Positions 35,145-44,362 of a stretch of 64,000 bases of DNA are shown here, piece after piece. The DNA comes from Tistrella bauzanensis (GTDB lineage Bacteria; Pseudomonadota; Alphaproteobacteria; Tistrellales; Tistrellaceae). Every line of letters begins with the position of its first letter. Positions within the stretch are counted from its first letter, which is position 1. The notes under the pieces were generated by a model. That model was not told the DNA's origin. It ran no database searches and was given only the letters and a program-made list of their open reading frames with translations. The stretch lies in assembly GCF_014636235.1 (NCBI RefSeq), contig NZ_BMDZ01000009.1:39467-103466 (forward strand), in the 5' to 3' direction. Both the position numbers and the translations under genes were made by a program.

Positions 35145-35173
35145 TTGCCGAGGGCGAAGAACAAGGCTATAAT
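35145..35173 (+). promoter_or_regulatory. Outward-facing promoter at ICE right end (Pcirc-like)
   Basis: TTGCCG (35145-35150), 17-bp spacer, and a perfect TATAAT (35168-35173) pointing towards attR. After excision and circularisation it would face the opposite end of the ICE, where ICEclc-type elements carry the integrase gene. Confidence 0.75.
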
Positions 35174-35241
35174 TCAGGCCTTCGCTGCTCACGGCGGCGA
35201 AGAATGTGATTGGGAAACAAGGATTTAGCGCCCTAGTGCCT

Positions 35242-35259
35242 GTCTCGTTTCCCGCTCCA
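35242..35259 (+). repeat. attR: 3' end of tRNA-Gly, ICE/chromosome junction
   Basis: GTCTCGTTTCCCGCTCCA is the 18-bp 3' end of a tRNA-Gly(GCC) gene, including CCA, and is the known attachment core of ICEclc. No complete tRNA precedes it here, so it is the duplicated copy left at the far end; the intact gene and attL must lie left of the window. Confidence 0.92.
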
Positions 35260-35282
35260 GACATTGCGGTAACGCAGATGCG

Positions 35283-35316
35283 AACGGGCTGATCGGTGAC
35301 GATCAGCCCGTTTTGC
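35283..35316 (+). terminator. Terminator of displaced tRNA-Gly transcript
   Basis: Stem AACGGGCTGATC / GATCAGCCCGTT with a 6-nt loop and TTTT, 24 bp after attR. It would follow the tRNA-Gly gene when the ICE is absent. Confidence 0.85.
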
Positions 35317-35390
35317 GTTTGGGACGGATCCTTTGTGCGGATGTGCGGGCGGTTTTGCAGCGCTATAGGGCGTGCGCCATAGCGCTTTCG

Positions 35391-35440
35391 AAAAAAAAAA
35401 GCGGGGCATGGCGCCGCGTATCGGCGGTGTCATGCCCCGC
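35391..35440 (-). terminator. Terminator of liv operon
   Basis: On the minus strand GCGGGGCATG...CATGCCCCGC (35401-35440) is followed by ten T residues. Ends the transcript of the phenylacetate-CoA-ligase-like gene. Confidence 0.9.
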
Positions 35441-35493
35441 GAGCTGCCTTGGCGGGGAGGATCTCGTTGGTCGTGCGCCGACAGCACCACGGT

Positions 35494-36768
35494 TCAGTTG
35501 TAGGTGCGGGCGTCCTCGATGACCTTGCCGTCGTCGGGCAGCGAGCCCGGGGCGACCAGTTCGATGTCGGCGCGCAGATTGGCGGCGGTGCGGAAGGCAT
35601 CGGCCAGGCGGCCGCTCAGCCCCTGTTGGTCGGTCGGGGTCTGGGCAGCGCCATTGCCACAGTCGGCGCCCGCCTCGCAGCGCAGAACCGCCAGATCGCG
35701 GCCATCGGGATTGGTGACCACCAGCCGGGCGCGGGCGATGCCGCCCACGGTCTTGATCGCCTGGGCCACCTGACCCGGATGAACGAACATGCCGCGGATC
35801 TTGGTGGTCTGGTCGGCACGGCCCAGCCAGCCGCGCAGGCGCTGACCAGTGCGCCCGCAAGGGCTGGTGCCGGGCATCAGCGCCGACAGATCGCCAGTGG
35901 CAAAGCGCATCAGCGGATAGGCGCCGTTGAAGCTGGTGACGATCACCTCGCCGATCTCACCCTCGGGCACCGGGTCGCCGGTGCCGGGACGGACGATCTC
36001 GACGATCAGATCCTCGTCGATCACCATCCCGTCGGAGGTGGGGCCCTGATAGGCGATCTGGCCCAGATCGGCGGTGGCATAGACCTGGGCGACACTGATG
36101 CCGCGCTGGCCCAGTTCGGCGCGCAGGGTCTGGGTCAGCGCCTCGCCGGTGACCAGTGCCTTGGTGATGCTGTGCGCGGTCTGGCCAGCCTCTTCCAGCC
36201 GCTCCAGCAGCAGCTTCAGGAAGGACGGCATGCCGGTGAATGCCGTCGGGCGCAGATGGGCGATGGCCTGTATCTGCTGTTCGGTATTGCCGCCGCCAGC
36301 CGGGATGACGGCGCAGCCCAGTGCCCGCGCGCCGCTGTCGAACATCCAACCGCCGGGCGTGAAGTGATAGGCCAGTGTGTTGTGGACGATGTCGCCCCCC
36401 CGGAACCCGGCCGCCCAGCAGGCGCGGGCAAAGCGGTGCGGATCGGTGTCGGCGCTCTGCGGGTCATAGATCGGGCCCGGTGACATGAACAGATGCGCCA
36501 TGTCGCCGGGTGCCTCGGCCGTGAGCCCGCCGAAGGGTGGCTCGTCTGCCTGCCGGCGGGTGAGGTCGGATTTACGCAGCACCGGCAGGTCCGCCAGGGC
36601 CGCGCGGCTGGTCACCGCCAGCGGGTTCACATCGGCCAGCAGCCGTGCCAGCGCCGGCGCCTTGGCCTTGGCCAGAGCGATCTGCGCCGGCAGCCTCTCG
36701 AACAGACCCGTCTCCCGAAGCTCGGGATCCATGGTCTCGCGGTCGTCAAAATGGATGCTGTCGGTCAT
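35494..36768 (-). CDS. Phenylacetate-CoA-ligase-like AMP-forming enzyme
   Basis: 424 residues. PaaK-family signatures are seen: MSPGPIYDPQ replaces the usual SSGTTG-type P loop, followed by NTLAYHFTPGGWMFDSGARA, TGEALTQTLR, YATADLGQIAYQ and MRFATGDLSALM. The family activates aryl or fatty acids to CoA thioesters with ATP. The modified P loop makes the substrate and even the activity uncertain. Last gene of the liv operon, followed by a terminator. Confidence 0.85.
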   Translation of the reverse strand: MTDSIHFDDRETMDPELRETGLFERLPAQIALAKAKAPALARLLADVNPLAVTSRAALADLPVLRKSDLTRRQADEPPFGGLTAEAPGDMAHLFMSPGPIYDPQSADTDPHRFARACWAAGFRGGDIVHNTLAYHFTPGGWMFDSGARALGCAVIPAGGGNTEQQIQAIAHLRPTAFTGMPSFLKLLLERLEEAGQTAHSITKALVTGEALTQTLRAELGQRGISVAQVYATADLGQIAYQGPTSDGMVIDEDLIVEIVRPGTGDPVPEGEIGEVIVTSFNGAYPLMRFATGDLSALMPGTSPCGRTGQRLRGWLGRADQTTKIRGMFVHPGQVAQAIKTVGGIARARLVVTNPDGRDLAVLRCEAGADCGNGAAQTPTDQQGLSGRLADAFRTAANLRADIELVAPGSLPDDGKVIEDARTYN

Positions 36769-36849
36769 CGTCCTGTACCGGATGCGGGCGCCGAAGGCGG
36801 GTCTCGATGGCAGGCAGGGCTGAAGGCGGGGCAGCCGGTCAGCCGATGA

Positions 36850-37704
36850 TCACAGCCAGCGCTTGCGGCGCTTGAACGACTTGATCGACTTGAACGACTT
36901 GCGCTCTCCGCCCCCGCTGCCGAGATAGAATTCCTTGACGTCCTCGTTATCCATCAACTCGTCGCGGCGGCCATCCAGAACGATCTTGCCGTTCTCCATG
37001 ATATAGCCATAGGACGCGTGCTTCAGAGCCTGACGGGCATTCTGTTCCACCAGCAGGATTGTGATCCCCTGGTCTTCATTGATCTTCTTGATAATCGAGA
37101 AGACTTCCTTCACCAGCAGCGGCGACAGGCCCATCGACGGCTCGTCCATCAGGATCAGCTTCGGGCGCGCCATCATCGCGCGGCCGATCGCCAGCATCTG
37201 CTGTTCGCCGCCCGACAGATAGCCGGCCAGACCGGTGCGTTCCTTCAGGCGCGGGAAATAGTGATAGACCATCTCGATATCGGCCTTCACCCCGCTGTCG
37301 CGCCGGGTATAGGCGCCGAGGCGCAGGTTCTCGCCGACCGTCATGTCCTCGACCACGCGCCGGCCCTCCATCACCTGGAACAGCCCGCGCTTGACGATCT
37401 CGTGCGGCTCAAGCCCGTTGATCCGCTCGCCCATGAAGGTCACGTCGCCGCGGGTGATCTCGCCATCCTCGCTTTTCAGCAGACCGGAGATGGCCTTCAG
37501 CGTGGTCGACTTGCCGGCACCGTTGGCGCCGAGCAGAGTGACGATCTGCCCCTGTGGCACAGTCAGGCTGACACCGTGCAGCACCAGGATCACGTCGTTG
37601 TAGACGACCTCGATGTTGTTGACGGTCAGGATCGGCTCTTCCGTGGCGGCAGGCCGGGGGCCAGCGGCCGCGGTGGCGGCGGGTGCTGTCTGGGTCATCG
37701 ACAT
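36850..37704 (-). CDS. livF: Branched-chain amino acid-type ABC transporter ATPase
   Basis: 284 residues from ATG 37704 (MSMTQTAPAATAAAGPRPAA). Walker A LLGANGAGKST, signature LSGGEQQMLAIGRAM, Walker B LILMDEPSMGLSP and a His switch (ILLVEQNARQ) are intact. A basic tail (ERKSFKSIKSFKRRKRWL) is unusual for LivF. It powers import by LivHM with LivG. Confidence 0.93.
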   Translation of the reverse strand: MSMTQTAPAATAAAGPRPAATEEPILTVNNIEVVYNDVILVLHGVSLTVPQGQIVTLLGANGAGKSTTLKAISGLLKSEDGEITRGDVTFMGERINGLEPHEIVKRGLFQVMEGRRVVEDMTVGENLRLGAYTRRDSGVKADIEMVYHYFPRLKERTGLAGYLSGGEQQMLAIGRAMMARPKLILMDEPSMGLSPLLVKEVFSIIKKINEDQGITILLVEQNARQALKHASYGYIMENGKIVLDGRRDELMDNEDVKEFYLGSGGGERKSFKSIKSFKRRKRWL

Positions 37705-37834
37705 CGTTGCGGGTCTCGTGCGGACGGAGGGCGAAGGGCAGGCGGGCGAAGCGTGTGGCTCAGCGGTGGCTGGCAGGGGCCTGTGACGGGTGCCGGCCGC
37801 CCGGTCCAGGGGCGGCCGGCACAACTGCCGGGTA

Positions 37835-39067
37835 TTACCAGCCCAGCCATTCAGGCCGGCGGTCGATGCGGGTCTCGGCCAGCCGGTTCATGCTGAACTT
37901 GCCGTCCTTCATCTCGCCCTGATAGACGTACATGTCGATGGTCCCGCGATGGTCTTCCTCGGTCCAGGTCGACGGGAAGCACACGCCTTCAAGGCCCTCG
38001 GGCACCCAGTCGGTCTTCTGGTACATCGCCTTCTTGATGTTCGGGCCGGTGATGCCACCGTTCTTGTCCGCCCACTCCATGGCTTCCTTCATGTAATAGG
38101 CGGTGCAGACGCCACGGACGTAGTGAACCGGCCGATAGTCACCACCACCCGCGATCTCGTGCACCAGCTTCATGCCGGGCACATCATCGTTCCAGGTCGC
38201 CGAGCCGACCATCCAGACCACGCCGTTGGCGGCGCTGCCGGCGGCTTCCGCGGCGCTTTCATCGAAGCCCCAGATATTGGCCATGAACTGCGCGGTGACG
38301 CCCACGGTCTCGCAGCTTTTCAGCAGCGAGATGTTCGAGCCGGCGGTGTTGCCGAGATAGGCGTAATTGGCGTCGGTTTCCTTCAGCGTCAGGCACTGCG
38401 CCTTGAAGTCGGCGGGCGCCAGCGTGTACTGGATCGCCGGCTTCACCTCGAAGCCCAACTCCCTGGCATACTCCTCACCGGCCTTGCGCGCGGCGTTCGG
38501 GTAGGGATGGTTGTCGCCCATATGGACATAGATGGGCTTGCCTTCCTTGCCCTGCTTCTTCCAGTCCTCTGCCGCCCACTGCAACATGCCGCGCAGCGCA
38601 TCGGAATAGGACGCGTTGTAGAAGAAGTTATAGGGCGCCGGGGTCTTGGTGGTCGCGACCTTGCCGGTGGCATCGGTCAGATGCGCCGAATATGAGCCTG
38701 AGTAAAAGGGCATCTCGTCTTTGGCCAGGAAGCCGACCAAGGCCTCGGTATCGGCCGTGCCCCAGCCCGCGATCGCGACCGCGCCGAAGTCCGACACCCA
38801 GCGCTTGTAGGCGGCGATGGCGCGGGGTGCCTGATAGGAATAGTCGACCGTATCGAGAACGATCTTCTTGCCGTTGATCCCGCCATGAGCATTGATCCAC
38901 TCGAAGGCATCGATCTTGCCTTCCGAGAACGGCTTGCTGACGGTGGAGGTGGAGCCGGTGTAATCGACCAGATTGCCGATCTTGATCTCGTCGGCTGCCA
39001 GAGCCGCAGTTGCGGTTCCGGCGACGAGGGCGGCGGTGAGCAGGCCGGTAAGGGACTTCCTGTGCAT
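37835..39067 (-). CDS. livK: Periplasmic substrate-binding protein of the liv-type importer
   Basis: 410 residues from ATG 39067 (MHRKSLTGLLTAALVAGTAT). Signal peptide to about residue 24 (ALA-ADE). The mature part (IKIGNLVDYTGSTSTVSKPF, then YNASYSDALRGML and GVCTAYYMKEAMEW) is a type I periplasmic binding protein. GGGAGAG precedes the start. It has its own 240-bp upstream gap after livM, so an extra promoter is likely. Ligand unknown; related proteins bind amino acids or aromatic acids. Confidence 0.92.
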   Translation of the reverse strand: MHRKSLTGLLTAALVAGTATAALAADEIKIGNLVDYTGSTSTVSKPFSEGKIDAFEWINAHGGINGKKIVLDTVDYSYQAPRAIAAYKRWVSDFGAVAIAGWGTADTEALVGFLAKDEMPFYSGSYSAHLTDATGKVATTKTPAPYNFFYNASYSDALRGMLQWAAEDWKKQGKEGKPIYVHMGDNHPYPNAARKAGEEYARELGFEVKPAIQYTLAPADFKAQCLTLKETDANYAYLGNTAGSNISLLKSCETVGVTAQFMANIWGFDESAAEAAGSAANGVVWMVGSATWNDDVPGMKLVHEIAGGGDYRPVHYVRGVCTAYYMKEAMEWADKNGGITGPNIKKAMYQKTDWVPEGLEGVCFPSTWTEEDHRGTIDMYVYQGEMKDGKFSMNRLAETRIDRRPEWLGW

Positions 39068-39308
39068 TCTTCTCTCCCTGATGACGCGGCGCGTCATTTC
39101 GTTGTCGTTGTCTCCGGGCCCATCGGGCGCTGGACCTTGGTGGTCCGTTGTGGCCCGCATGGTGCGGGGCCGGATGACGGCTCCGCGGCTGGTACGGCAC
39201 ATGATTTGCGCGGATCACGCGAATGATAGCGCCGCTGACTGCCGGTGTGCGGGGAATTCGGCGGGGCGACGGGATTTGGACCCGTGAGCCCGGCCGGCCC
39301 CTCACACC

Positions 39309-40379
39309 TCAATACGAGAACGGATAGAGCTTCCAGTAGGCCTTGATCTGCCGCCAGCGATGGGCGAGCCCGTCGGGTTCGAAGATCAGGAACAGCACGA
39401 TGACCAGACCGATCGAGGCCTCTTTCATGAACACGACATTGGTCATGAACGACTGACCGACGATGCCGGCCGAGCCCAGCCAGGCGACCACGCCTTCCAG
39501 CACCTCGGGCAGCAGCACCATGAAGGCGGTGCCCATCAGTGTGCCCATCACCGATCCCAGACCACCGATGATGATCATGCCCAGGAACTGGATCGACAGC
39601 AGGATGGTGAAGCTTTCGACCGAGACGAAGCCCAGGTAATGCCCGTACAGCGCGCCGGCGATGCCGGCATAGAACGAGCTGATACCGAACGACATCAGCC
39701 GGTACTTGGTGAGGTTGACGCCCATCACCTCGGCCGAGAGGTAATGATCGCGCACCGCCACGAAGGCGCGGCCATCGCGGGTGCGGAGCATGTTGGTGGC
39801 CAGCAGATAGCTGAGCACCATGAAGGCCAGCGCCACGTAATAGAAGTTGTGCTCGCCATAGGCCTCCCAGCCGAACAGCGAGAACGATTGGGCAAGCGCG
39901 CCGGCCGAGCCGCCGGTGAAGAAATCGGCCCGGGCGAAGAAGTCCTGCAGGATGAACTGCGAGGCCAGCGTCGCGATGGCGAGGTACAGCCCCTTGATGC
40001 GGGCCGCCGGGATGCCGACGATCATGCCGATCGCGGTGGTCATCAACCCGGCGAGCGGGATGGCCAGAACCACCGGCACGCCATAGGTGTTGTTCAGGAA
40101 GGCCGACGAGAAGGCACCGAAGCCGAAGAAGGCGGCATGGCCCAGCGAGATCTGGCCGGTGAAGCCGACCAGGATGTTGAGCCCCAGGGCGGCGATGCCA
40201 TAGATCGCGATCGTGATCGCGAGGTTCATGTGATAGATGCTGGCGACCAGCGGAAACAGCGCCGCCAGCACGATACCCAGGATGGCGAAGTTCCGCGACC
40301 ATCTGGTCGGGAAGATCGTGGTGTCTTTCTTATAGGTGGTCCGATAGTCGCCGCAGGGACGAAGGGACATGCTGCTCAT
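39309..40379 (-). CDS. livM: ABC transporter permease
   Basis: 356 residues from ATG 40379 (MSSMSLRPCGDYRTTYKKDT). About ten membrane segments; the LNILVGFTGQISLGHAAFFG and GIAGALYGHYLGFVS segments and the EAA-like loop GRAFVAVRDHYLSAEVMGVN are typical of LivM. It starts 8 bp after livH stop. Confidence 0.93.
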   Translation of the reverse strand: MSSMSLRPCGDYRTTYKKDTTIFPTRWSRNFAILGIVLAALFPLVASIYHMNLAITIAIYGIAALGLNILVGFTGQISLGHAAFFGFGAFSSAFLNNTYGVPVVLAIPLAGLMTTAIGMIVGIPAARIKGLYLAIATLASQFILQDFFARADFFTGGSAGALAQSFSLFGWEAYGEHNFYYVALAFMVLSYLLATNMLRTRDGRAFVAVRDHYLSAEVMGVNLTKYRLMSFGISSFYAGIAGALYGHYLGFVSVESFTILLSIQFLGMIIIGGLGSVMGTLMGTAFMVLLPEVLEGVVAWLGSAGIVGQSFMTNVVFMKEASIGLVIVLFLIFEPDGLAHRWRQIKAYWKLYPFSY

Positions 40380-40389
40380 CGCTTCGTCC

Positions 40390-41283
40390 TCACACGCGCT
40401 CGATGTTCTTGGTGCCGAACAGGCCATAGGGCTTGATCATCAGGATGATGATCAGGACGTAGAACGGGGCGACCACATAGAGGTTGCCGAAGTGCAGATA
40501 CTGGCCGTCGACATATTCCGCCAGATTCTCCAGCACACCGATGATCAGCCCGCCGACGACCGCGCCGATGACCGAGTCCAGCCCGCCCAGGATGACCGCG
40601 GGAAACACCTTGAAGCCGAACAGCGACAGACCCGACGACACGCCGTTGACGATGCCCACCACCACGCCGGCCAGTGCCGAGACCATCGCCGAAATCGCCC
40701 ATGAGATGGCGAACATCTGCTTGACCGACACGCCCAGAGACTGGGCGACCTGCTGGTTGAAGGCGGTGGCCCGCATGGCGAGGCCGATCTTCGAGAACTT
40801 GAAGAAATAGGCGAACAGGCCCATCGCGATCACTGAGATGATCAGGCTCATCACATAGGCGGTCTGCACCTGCAGGCCGGCGATGTTGATGGATTCGGTT
40901 TCGAAGATCCTGGGGAAGGGCTGCACGAACACGCCGAACATCCACTTCATCATCGCCTGGAAGAAGATCGACAGGCCGATGGTCACCATGATCACCGAGA
41001 TGATCGGCTCGCCGATCAGTGGTCGGAGCACGATGACCTGAAGCAGAATGCCGAACACCATCATGAAGGCGAGGGTAAAGATGAACGACCAGAAGAACGG
41101 CAGCTCCAGATCGGTCATGATCCACCAGCACACCCAGGCGCCGATCAGCAGGAATTCACCCTGCGCGAAGTTCACGATCTGCGAGGCCTTGTAGATCAGC
41201 ACGAAACTCATCGCCACCACGCCATAGAGCGTGCCGACGATCAGCCCGTTGACCAGAAGCTGGACGAAGAGTGACGAGGTCAT
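40390..41283 (-). CDS. livH: ABC transporter permease
   Basis: 297 residues from ATG 41283 (MTSSLFVQLLVNGLIVGTLY). Eight membrane segments and the family signature (GLAMRATAFNQQVAQSLGV, GLDSVIGAVVGGLIIGVLEN). Forms the inner-membrane channel with LivM. Confidence 0.93.
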   Translation of the reverse strand: MTSSLFVQLLVNGLIVGTLYGVVAMSFVLIYKASQIVNFAQGEFLLIGAWVCWWIMTDLELPFFWSFIFTLAFMMVFGILLQVIVLRPLIGEPIISVIMVTIGLSIFFQAMMKWMFGVFVQPFPRIFETESINIAGLQVQTAYVMSLIISVIAMGLFAYFFKFSKIGLAMRATAFNQQVAQSLGVSVKQMFAISWAISAMVSALAGVVVGIVNGVSSGLSLFGFKVFPAVILGGLDSVIGAVVGGLIIGVLENLAEYVDGQYLHFGNLYVVAPFYVLIIILMIKPYGLFGTKNIERV

Positions 41284-41375
41284 GAGGGGTGGGTCTCCTC
41301 GCAAGGACGCCTTGGGGGTGCGCCGGGGTCGGATGTGGCGGCTGCGGCAAAGGGGCGGTCCGGCTGGTCTGCCGG

Positions 41376-43307
41376 TCAGCTCGCCTTGCGCAGCGGTTCC
41401 ACCGGATCCCCCATGTCGACGATGCGCAGGACCGTTTGAATCCGCGCCTGCTTGCCGTCCTGAAAGGTGATGGTGGTGTCGATGTCGATCTTGTCCTGGC
41501 CGGCATAGATCGCGTCGATGATGCGGCCGTACCGGTCGTTGATGACGTTGCGGCGCACCTTGCGGGTGCGGGTCAACTCGCCGTCATCGGCGTCGAGTTC
41601 CTTGTAGAGCAACAGGAAGCGCTTGATGCGGTGCGCCTCGGGCAGCGTCGCGTTCACCCGTTCCACCTCGGCCGACAACAGGTCATAGACATCCTGGCGG
41701 GCCGACAGGTCGGTATAGGTGGTGAAGGCGATGCCGCGTTGTTCGGCCCATTTCGACACCACCGAATAGCGGATGCAGATGATGGCGGTGACGAAAGGCT
41801 TCTGATGGCCCAGCACCACGCATTCACCGATGAAGCTGGAGAATTTCAGCTTGTTCTCGATGAACTGAGGCGAGAACCGGATCCGGCCGCTGGTTTCGGC
41901 GATGTCCTTGATCCGGTCGATGACCACCAGATGGCCCTGCGGGTTGAAGAAGCCAGCATCGCCGGAATGCATCCAGCCATCGCGCAGATCCTCGCGGGTG
42001 GCCTTCTCGTTCTTGTAATAGCCTGCCATCAACCCGCCATGGCGGGCCACGATCTCGCCGACGCCATTCTCGTCCGGGTCGACGATCTTGACCTCGACCC
42101 CGGGGAACGGCTTGCCGACGGTGTTCATGTCGACATCGCCGGCCAGATGAACCGTGAAGGCACCGGCGGTTTCGGTCTGGCCATAGATCTGGCGCAGCGG
42201 CACGCCCAGCGCCTGGAAGAAGCGGAAGGTGTCGGGGCCGAGGGCGGCACCGCCGGTCGCGGCGGATTTGAGGTTCGAGAACCCCAGCCGGTCGCGCAGC
42301 GCGCGCAGCACGATGAAGCTGGCGAGCTTCGATGTCCGGCCCTGATCGACCGCCTTCAGCGCCCGCTTCATGCCGAAATCATAGAGCGCGTTCTTCAGCC
42401 GGGTGCTTTCCATCATCCGCGCGCGGACGTCGGCCGCGATCTGCTCCCACACCCGGGGCGCCAGCAGCACGAAGCTTGGCCCGATCTCGCGCAGATCGGC
42501 CATCATCGTCTCGGGTTCCTCGACGAAATTGACCCGGATGCGGCAGATCAGCGGCTGTGCCACGGCATAGATCTGTTCCATGATCCACGGCATCGGCAGC
42601 ACCGAGACGTAATCATCGGCAGGCCCCTTGGGGTCGACCATCAGGTAACGGGCGCAATGTTCCAGGAACGACCGTCCGGCCAGCATCGCCATCTTGGGGT
42701 TCGAGGTGGTGCCCGACGTGGTGCACAGGATCGCCACGTCGCTGCCCCGGCCGGCGGCCAGTTCGCGGGCATAGCGGTCGGGTTCGCGGCCATGCAGCGC
42801 CCGGCCCAGCGCATAGACCTCGGCCAGATCCCTCAGCCGCGGATCGTCATACTTCCGCATGCCACGCGCATCGGCATAGACGATGGTGCGCACGGTCGGG
42901 ATCTGGTCTTCCAGCTCAAGCAGCTTGTCGACCTGTTCCTCGTCCTCGCACAGAACCACCTGGGCGCCGGCATAGGTCAGCAGATAGGCGACCTCGTTGC
43001 CCATGGCGTCCTGATACATGGCGAGGCTCATGGCGCCGGCGGCCTGGATCGCGATCTCGCCATACAGCGCTTCGGGGCGGTTCTTGGACAGGATCGCCAC
43101 CACCTCGCCACGGGTGACGCCAAGCTCGATCAGCCCCAGCGTCAGCTCGCGCACCCGGTCATTATAGTCGGACCAGGTGTATTCGTTCCAGATGCCGAAT
43201 TCCTTCTCGCGCAGCGCCACCTCGCCGGGCCAGGTCGCGGCGTTATGCGCCAGCAGCTTGGGGAGCGTGTCGTGAACCGAGAAATCGGGGAACTGCTGCG
43301 TCATCAC
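41376..43307 (-). CDS. Long-chain-type acyl-CoA synthetase
   Basis: 643 residues. AMP-binding P loop CTTSGTTSNPKMAML, A5-type motif YGQTETAGAF, HSGDAGFFNPQGHLVVIDRI and KDIAETSGRIRFSPQFIENK are all intact. It forms an acyl- or aryl-CoA from a free acid. Its start overlaps livG stop by 4 bp (ATGA), so it belongs to the importer operon and probably activates the imported acid. Confidence 0.92.
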   Translation of the reverse strand: MMTQQFPDFSVHDTLPKLLAHNAATWPGEVALREKEFGIWNEYTWSDYNDRVRELTLGLIELGVTRGEVVAILSKNRPEALYGEIAIQAAGAMSLAMYQDAMGNEVAYLLTYAGAQVVLCEDEEQVDKLLELEDQIPTVRTIVYADARGMRKYDDPRLRDLAEVYALGRALHGREPDRYARELAAGRGSDVAILCTTSGTTSNPKMAMLAGRSFLEHCARYLMVDPKGPADDYVSVLPMPWIMEQIYAVAQPLICRIRVNFVEEPETMMADLREIGPSFVLLAPRVWEQIAADVRARMMESTRLKNALYDFGMKRALKAVDQGRTSKLASFIVLRALRDRLGFSNLKSAATGGAALGPDTFRFFQALGVPLRQIYGQTETAGAFTVHLAGDVDMNTVGKPFPGVEVKIVDPDENGVGEIVARHGGLMAGYYKNEKATREDLRDGWMHSGDAGFFNPQGHLVVIDRIKDIAETSGRIRFSPQFIENKLKFSSFIGECVVLGHQKPFVTAIICIRYSVVSKWAEQRGIAFTTYTDLSARQDVYDLLSAEVERVNATLPEAHRIKRFLLLYKELDADDGELTRTRKVRRNVINDRYGRIIDAIYAGQDKIDIDTTITFQDGKQARIQTVLRIVDMGDPVEPLRKAS

Positions 43308-44110
43308 GCCACCGCCTCTTCGCCGTCGTCGTCATCATCCTCGCCCAGATAGGCCTTCTTGACGTGCTCGTTGTTCAGCACCTCGTCGGCGGAGCCCTCG
43401 GCGAGCTTGCGGCCGAAATCCAGCACCATGATCCGGTGCGAGATGTCGGCCACCACGCCCATGTCGTGTTCGATCATGACGATGGTCATGCCCCATTCTT
43501 CCGACAGATCGATGATGAACCGGGCCATGTCCTCCTTCTCTTCGAGGTTCATGCCGGCCATCGGCTCGTCGAGCAGCAGCAGCTTCGGGCGCAGCGCCAC
43601 GGCGCGCGCCAGTTCCACCCGCTTGCGCAGGCCATAGGAAAGCTGGCCGGCGGTGGCCCGGCGGACATGGGCGATTTCGAGGAAGTCGATGATGTCCTCG
43701 ACCGCGCGGCGATGGGCGAGTTCTTCGGTCTGCGCGCCCGTCAGCCAGTACAAGGAACCGGAGAGGATGTTGTTCTTCAGCAGGTGATGGCGCCCGACCA
43801 TGATGTTGTCGAGCACCGACATATGGGCGAACAACGCCAGGTTCTGGAAGGTACGGCCCATGCCGAGGCTGGCGCGGTGATTGGGCGTCATCCCGGTCAC
43901 GTCGCGGCCGTCGAACAGGATCCGACCCTCGGTCGGCGTGTAACGCCCCGAAATGCAGTTGAGCATGGAGGTCTTGCCGGCGCCGTTGGGGCCGATGATC
44001 GAGAACAGCTCTCCGGCGCGCACGTGGAAGCTGACTTCGGTCAGGGCGCGCACGCCGCCGAAGCGCAACGACACATCCTTGACCTCCAGGAGCGGGGTCT
44101 GGTCGCCCAT
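43304..44110 (-). CDS. livG: Branched-chain amino acid-type ABC transporter ATPase
   Basis: 268 residues from ATG 44110 (MGDQTPLLEVKDVSLRFGGV). Walker A IIGPNGAGKTS, signature LSYGLRKRVELARAV (a modified LSGGQ), Walker B LLLLDEPMAGM and IEHDMGVV switch. Acidic tail (GEDDDDDGEEAVA). First gene of the liv-CoA ligase operon. Confidence 0.93.
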   Translation of the reverse strand: MGDQTPLLEVKDVSLRFGGVRALTEVSFHVRAGELFSIIGPNGAGKTSMLNCISGRYTPTEGRILFDGRDVTGMTPNHRASLGMGRTFQNLALFAHMSVLDNIMVGRHHLLKNNILSGSLYWLTGAQTEELAHRRAVEDIIDFLEIAHVRRATAGQLSYGLRKRVELARAVALRPKLLLLDEPMAGMNLEEKEDMARFIIDLSEEWGMTIVMIEHDMGVVADISHRIMVLDFGRKLAEGSADEVLNNEHVKKAYLGEDDDDDGEEAVA

Positions 44111-44362
44111 GGGCCTTCGGTCTCCCTGTATGGGCGCATCGGGCAACGGCTCCCGTTTTCTCACCCGGAATGCCGGTGATGGCGGTTCCGGTGGATGCGC
44201 CTTTGTTCTTGTTTTGAATACCGTTTTGTAACGGCATTACATCATCGTGAACCTGGGGGGTCAAATCCCAAGTGGCATGATCACTATCTGTTTGCCATAG
44301 TTGCGAAGGCAAACCCAGCGATATTCTAATAACGCTGTTACCATACTGGAGGATGACCCCCG
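44111..44362. promoter_or_regulatory. Divergent promoter region, liv operon / hydrolase
   Basis: AT-richer than its surroundings. It contains two imperfect palindromes, GTAACGGCATTAC (44228-44240) and ATAACGCTGTTAC (44329-44341), and CCGTT-TTGT-AACGG (44221-44234). They may be operators for a local regulator not seen in the window. Confidence 0.45.

Larger units (their letters stand above)
34414..35241. other. ICE right-end non-coding region
   Basis: 828 bp between the last ICE gene and attR. Overlapping frames on both strands have no ribosome site or recognisable domain. It holds a 16-bp inverted repeat (34488-34555) and a strong outward promoter (35145-35173). Comparable gaps in ICEclc contain regulatory sequence and integrase-binding arms. 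Confidence 0.6.
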
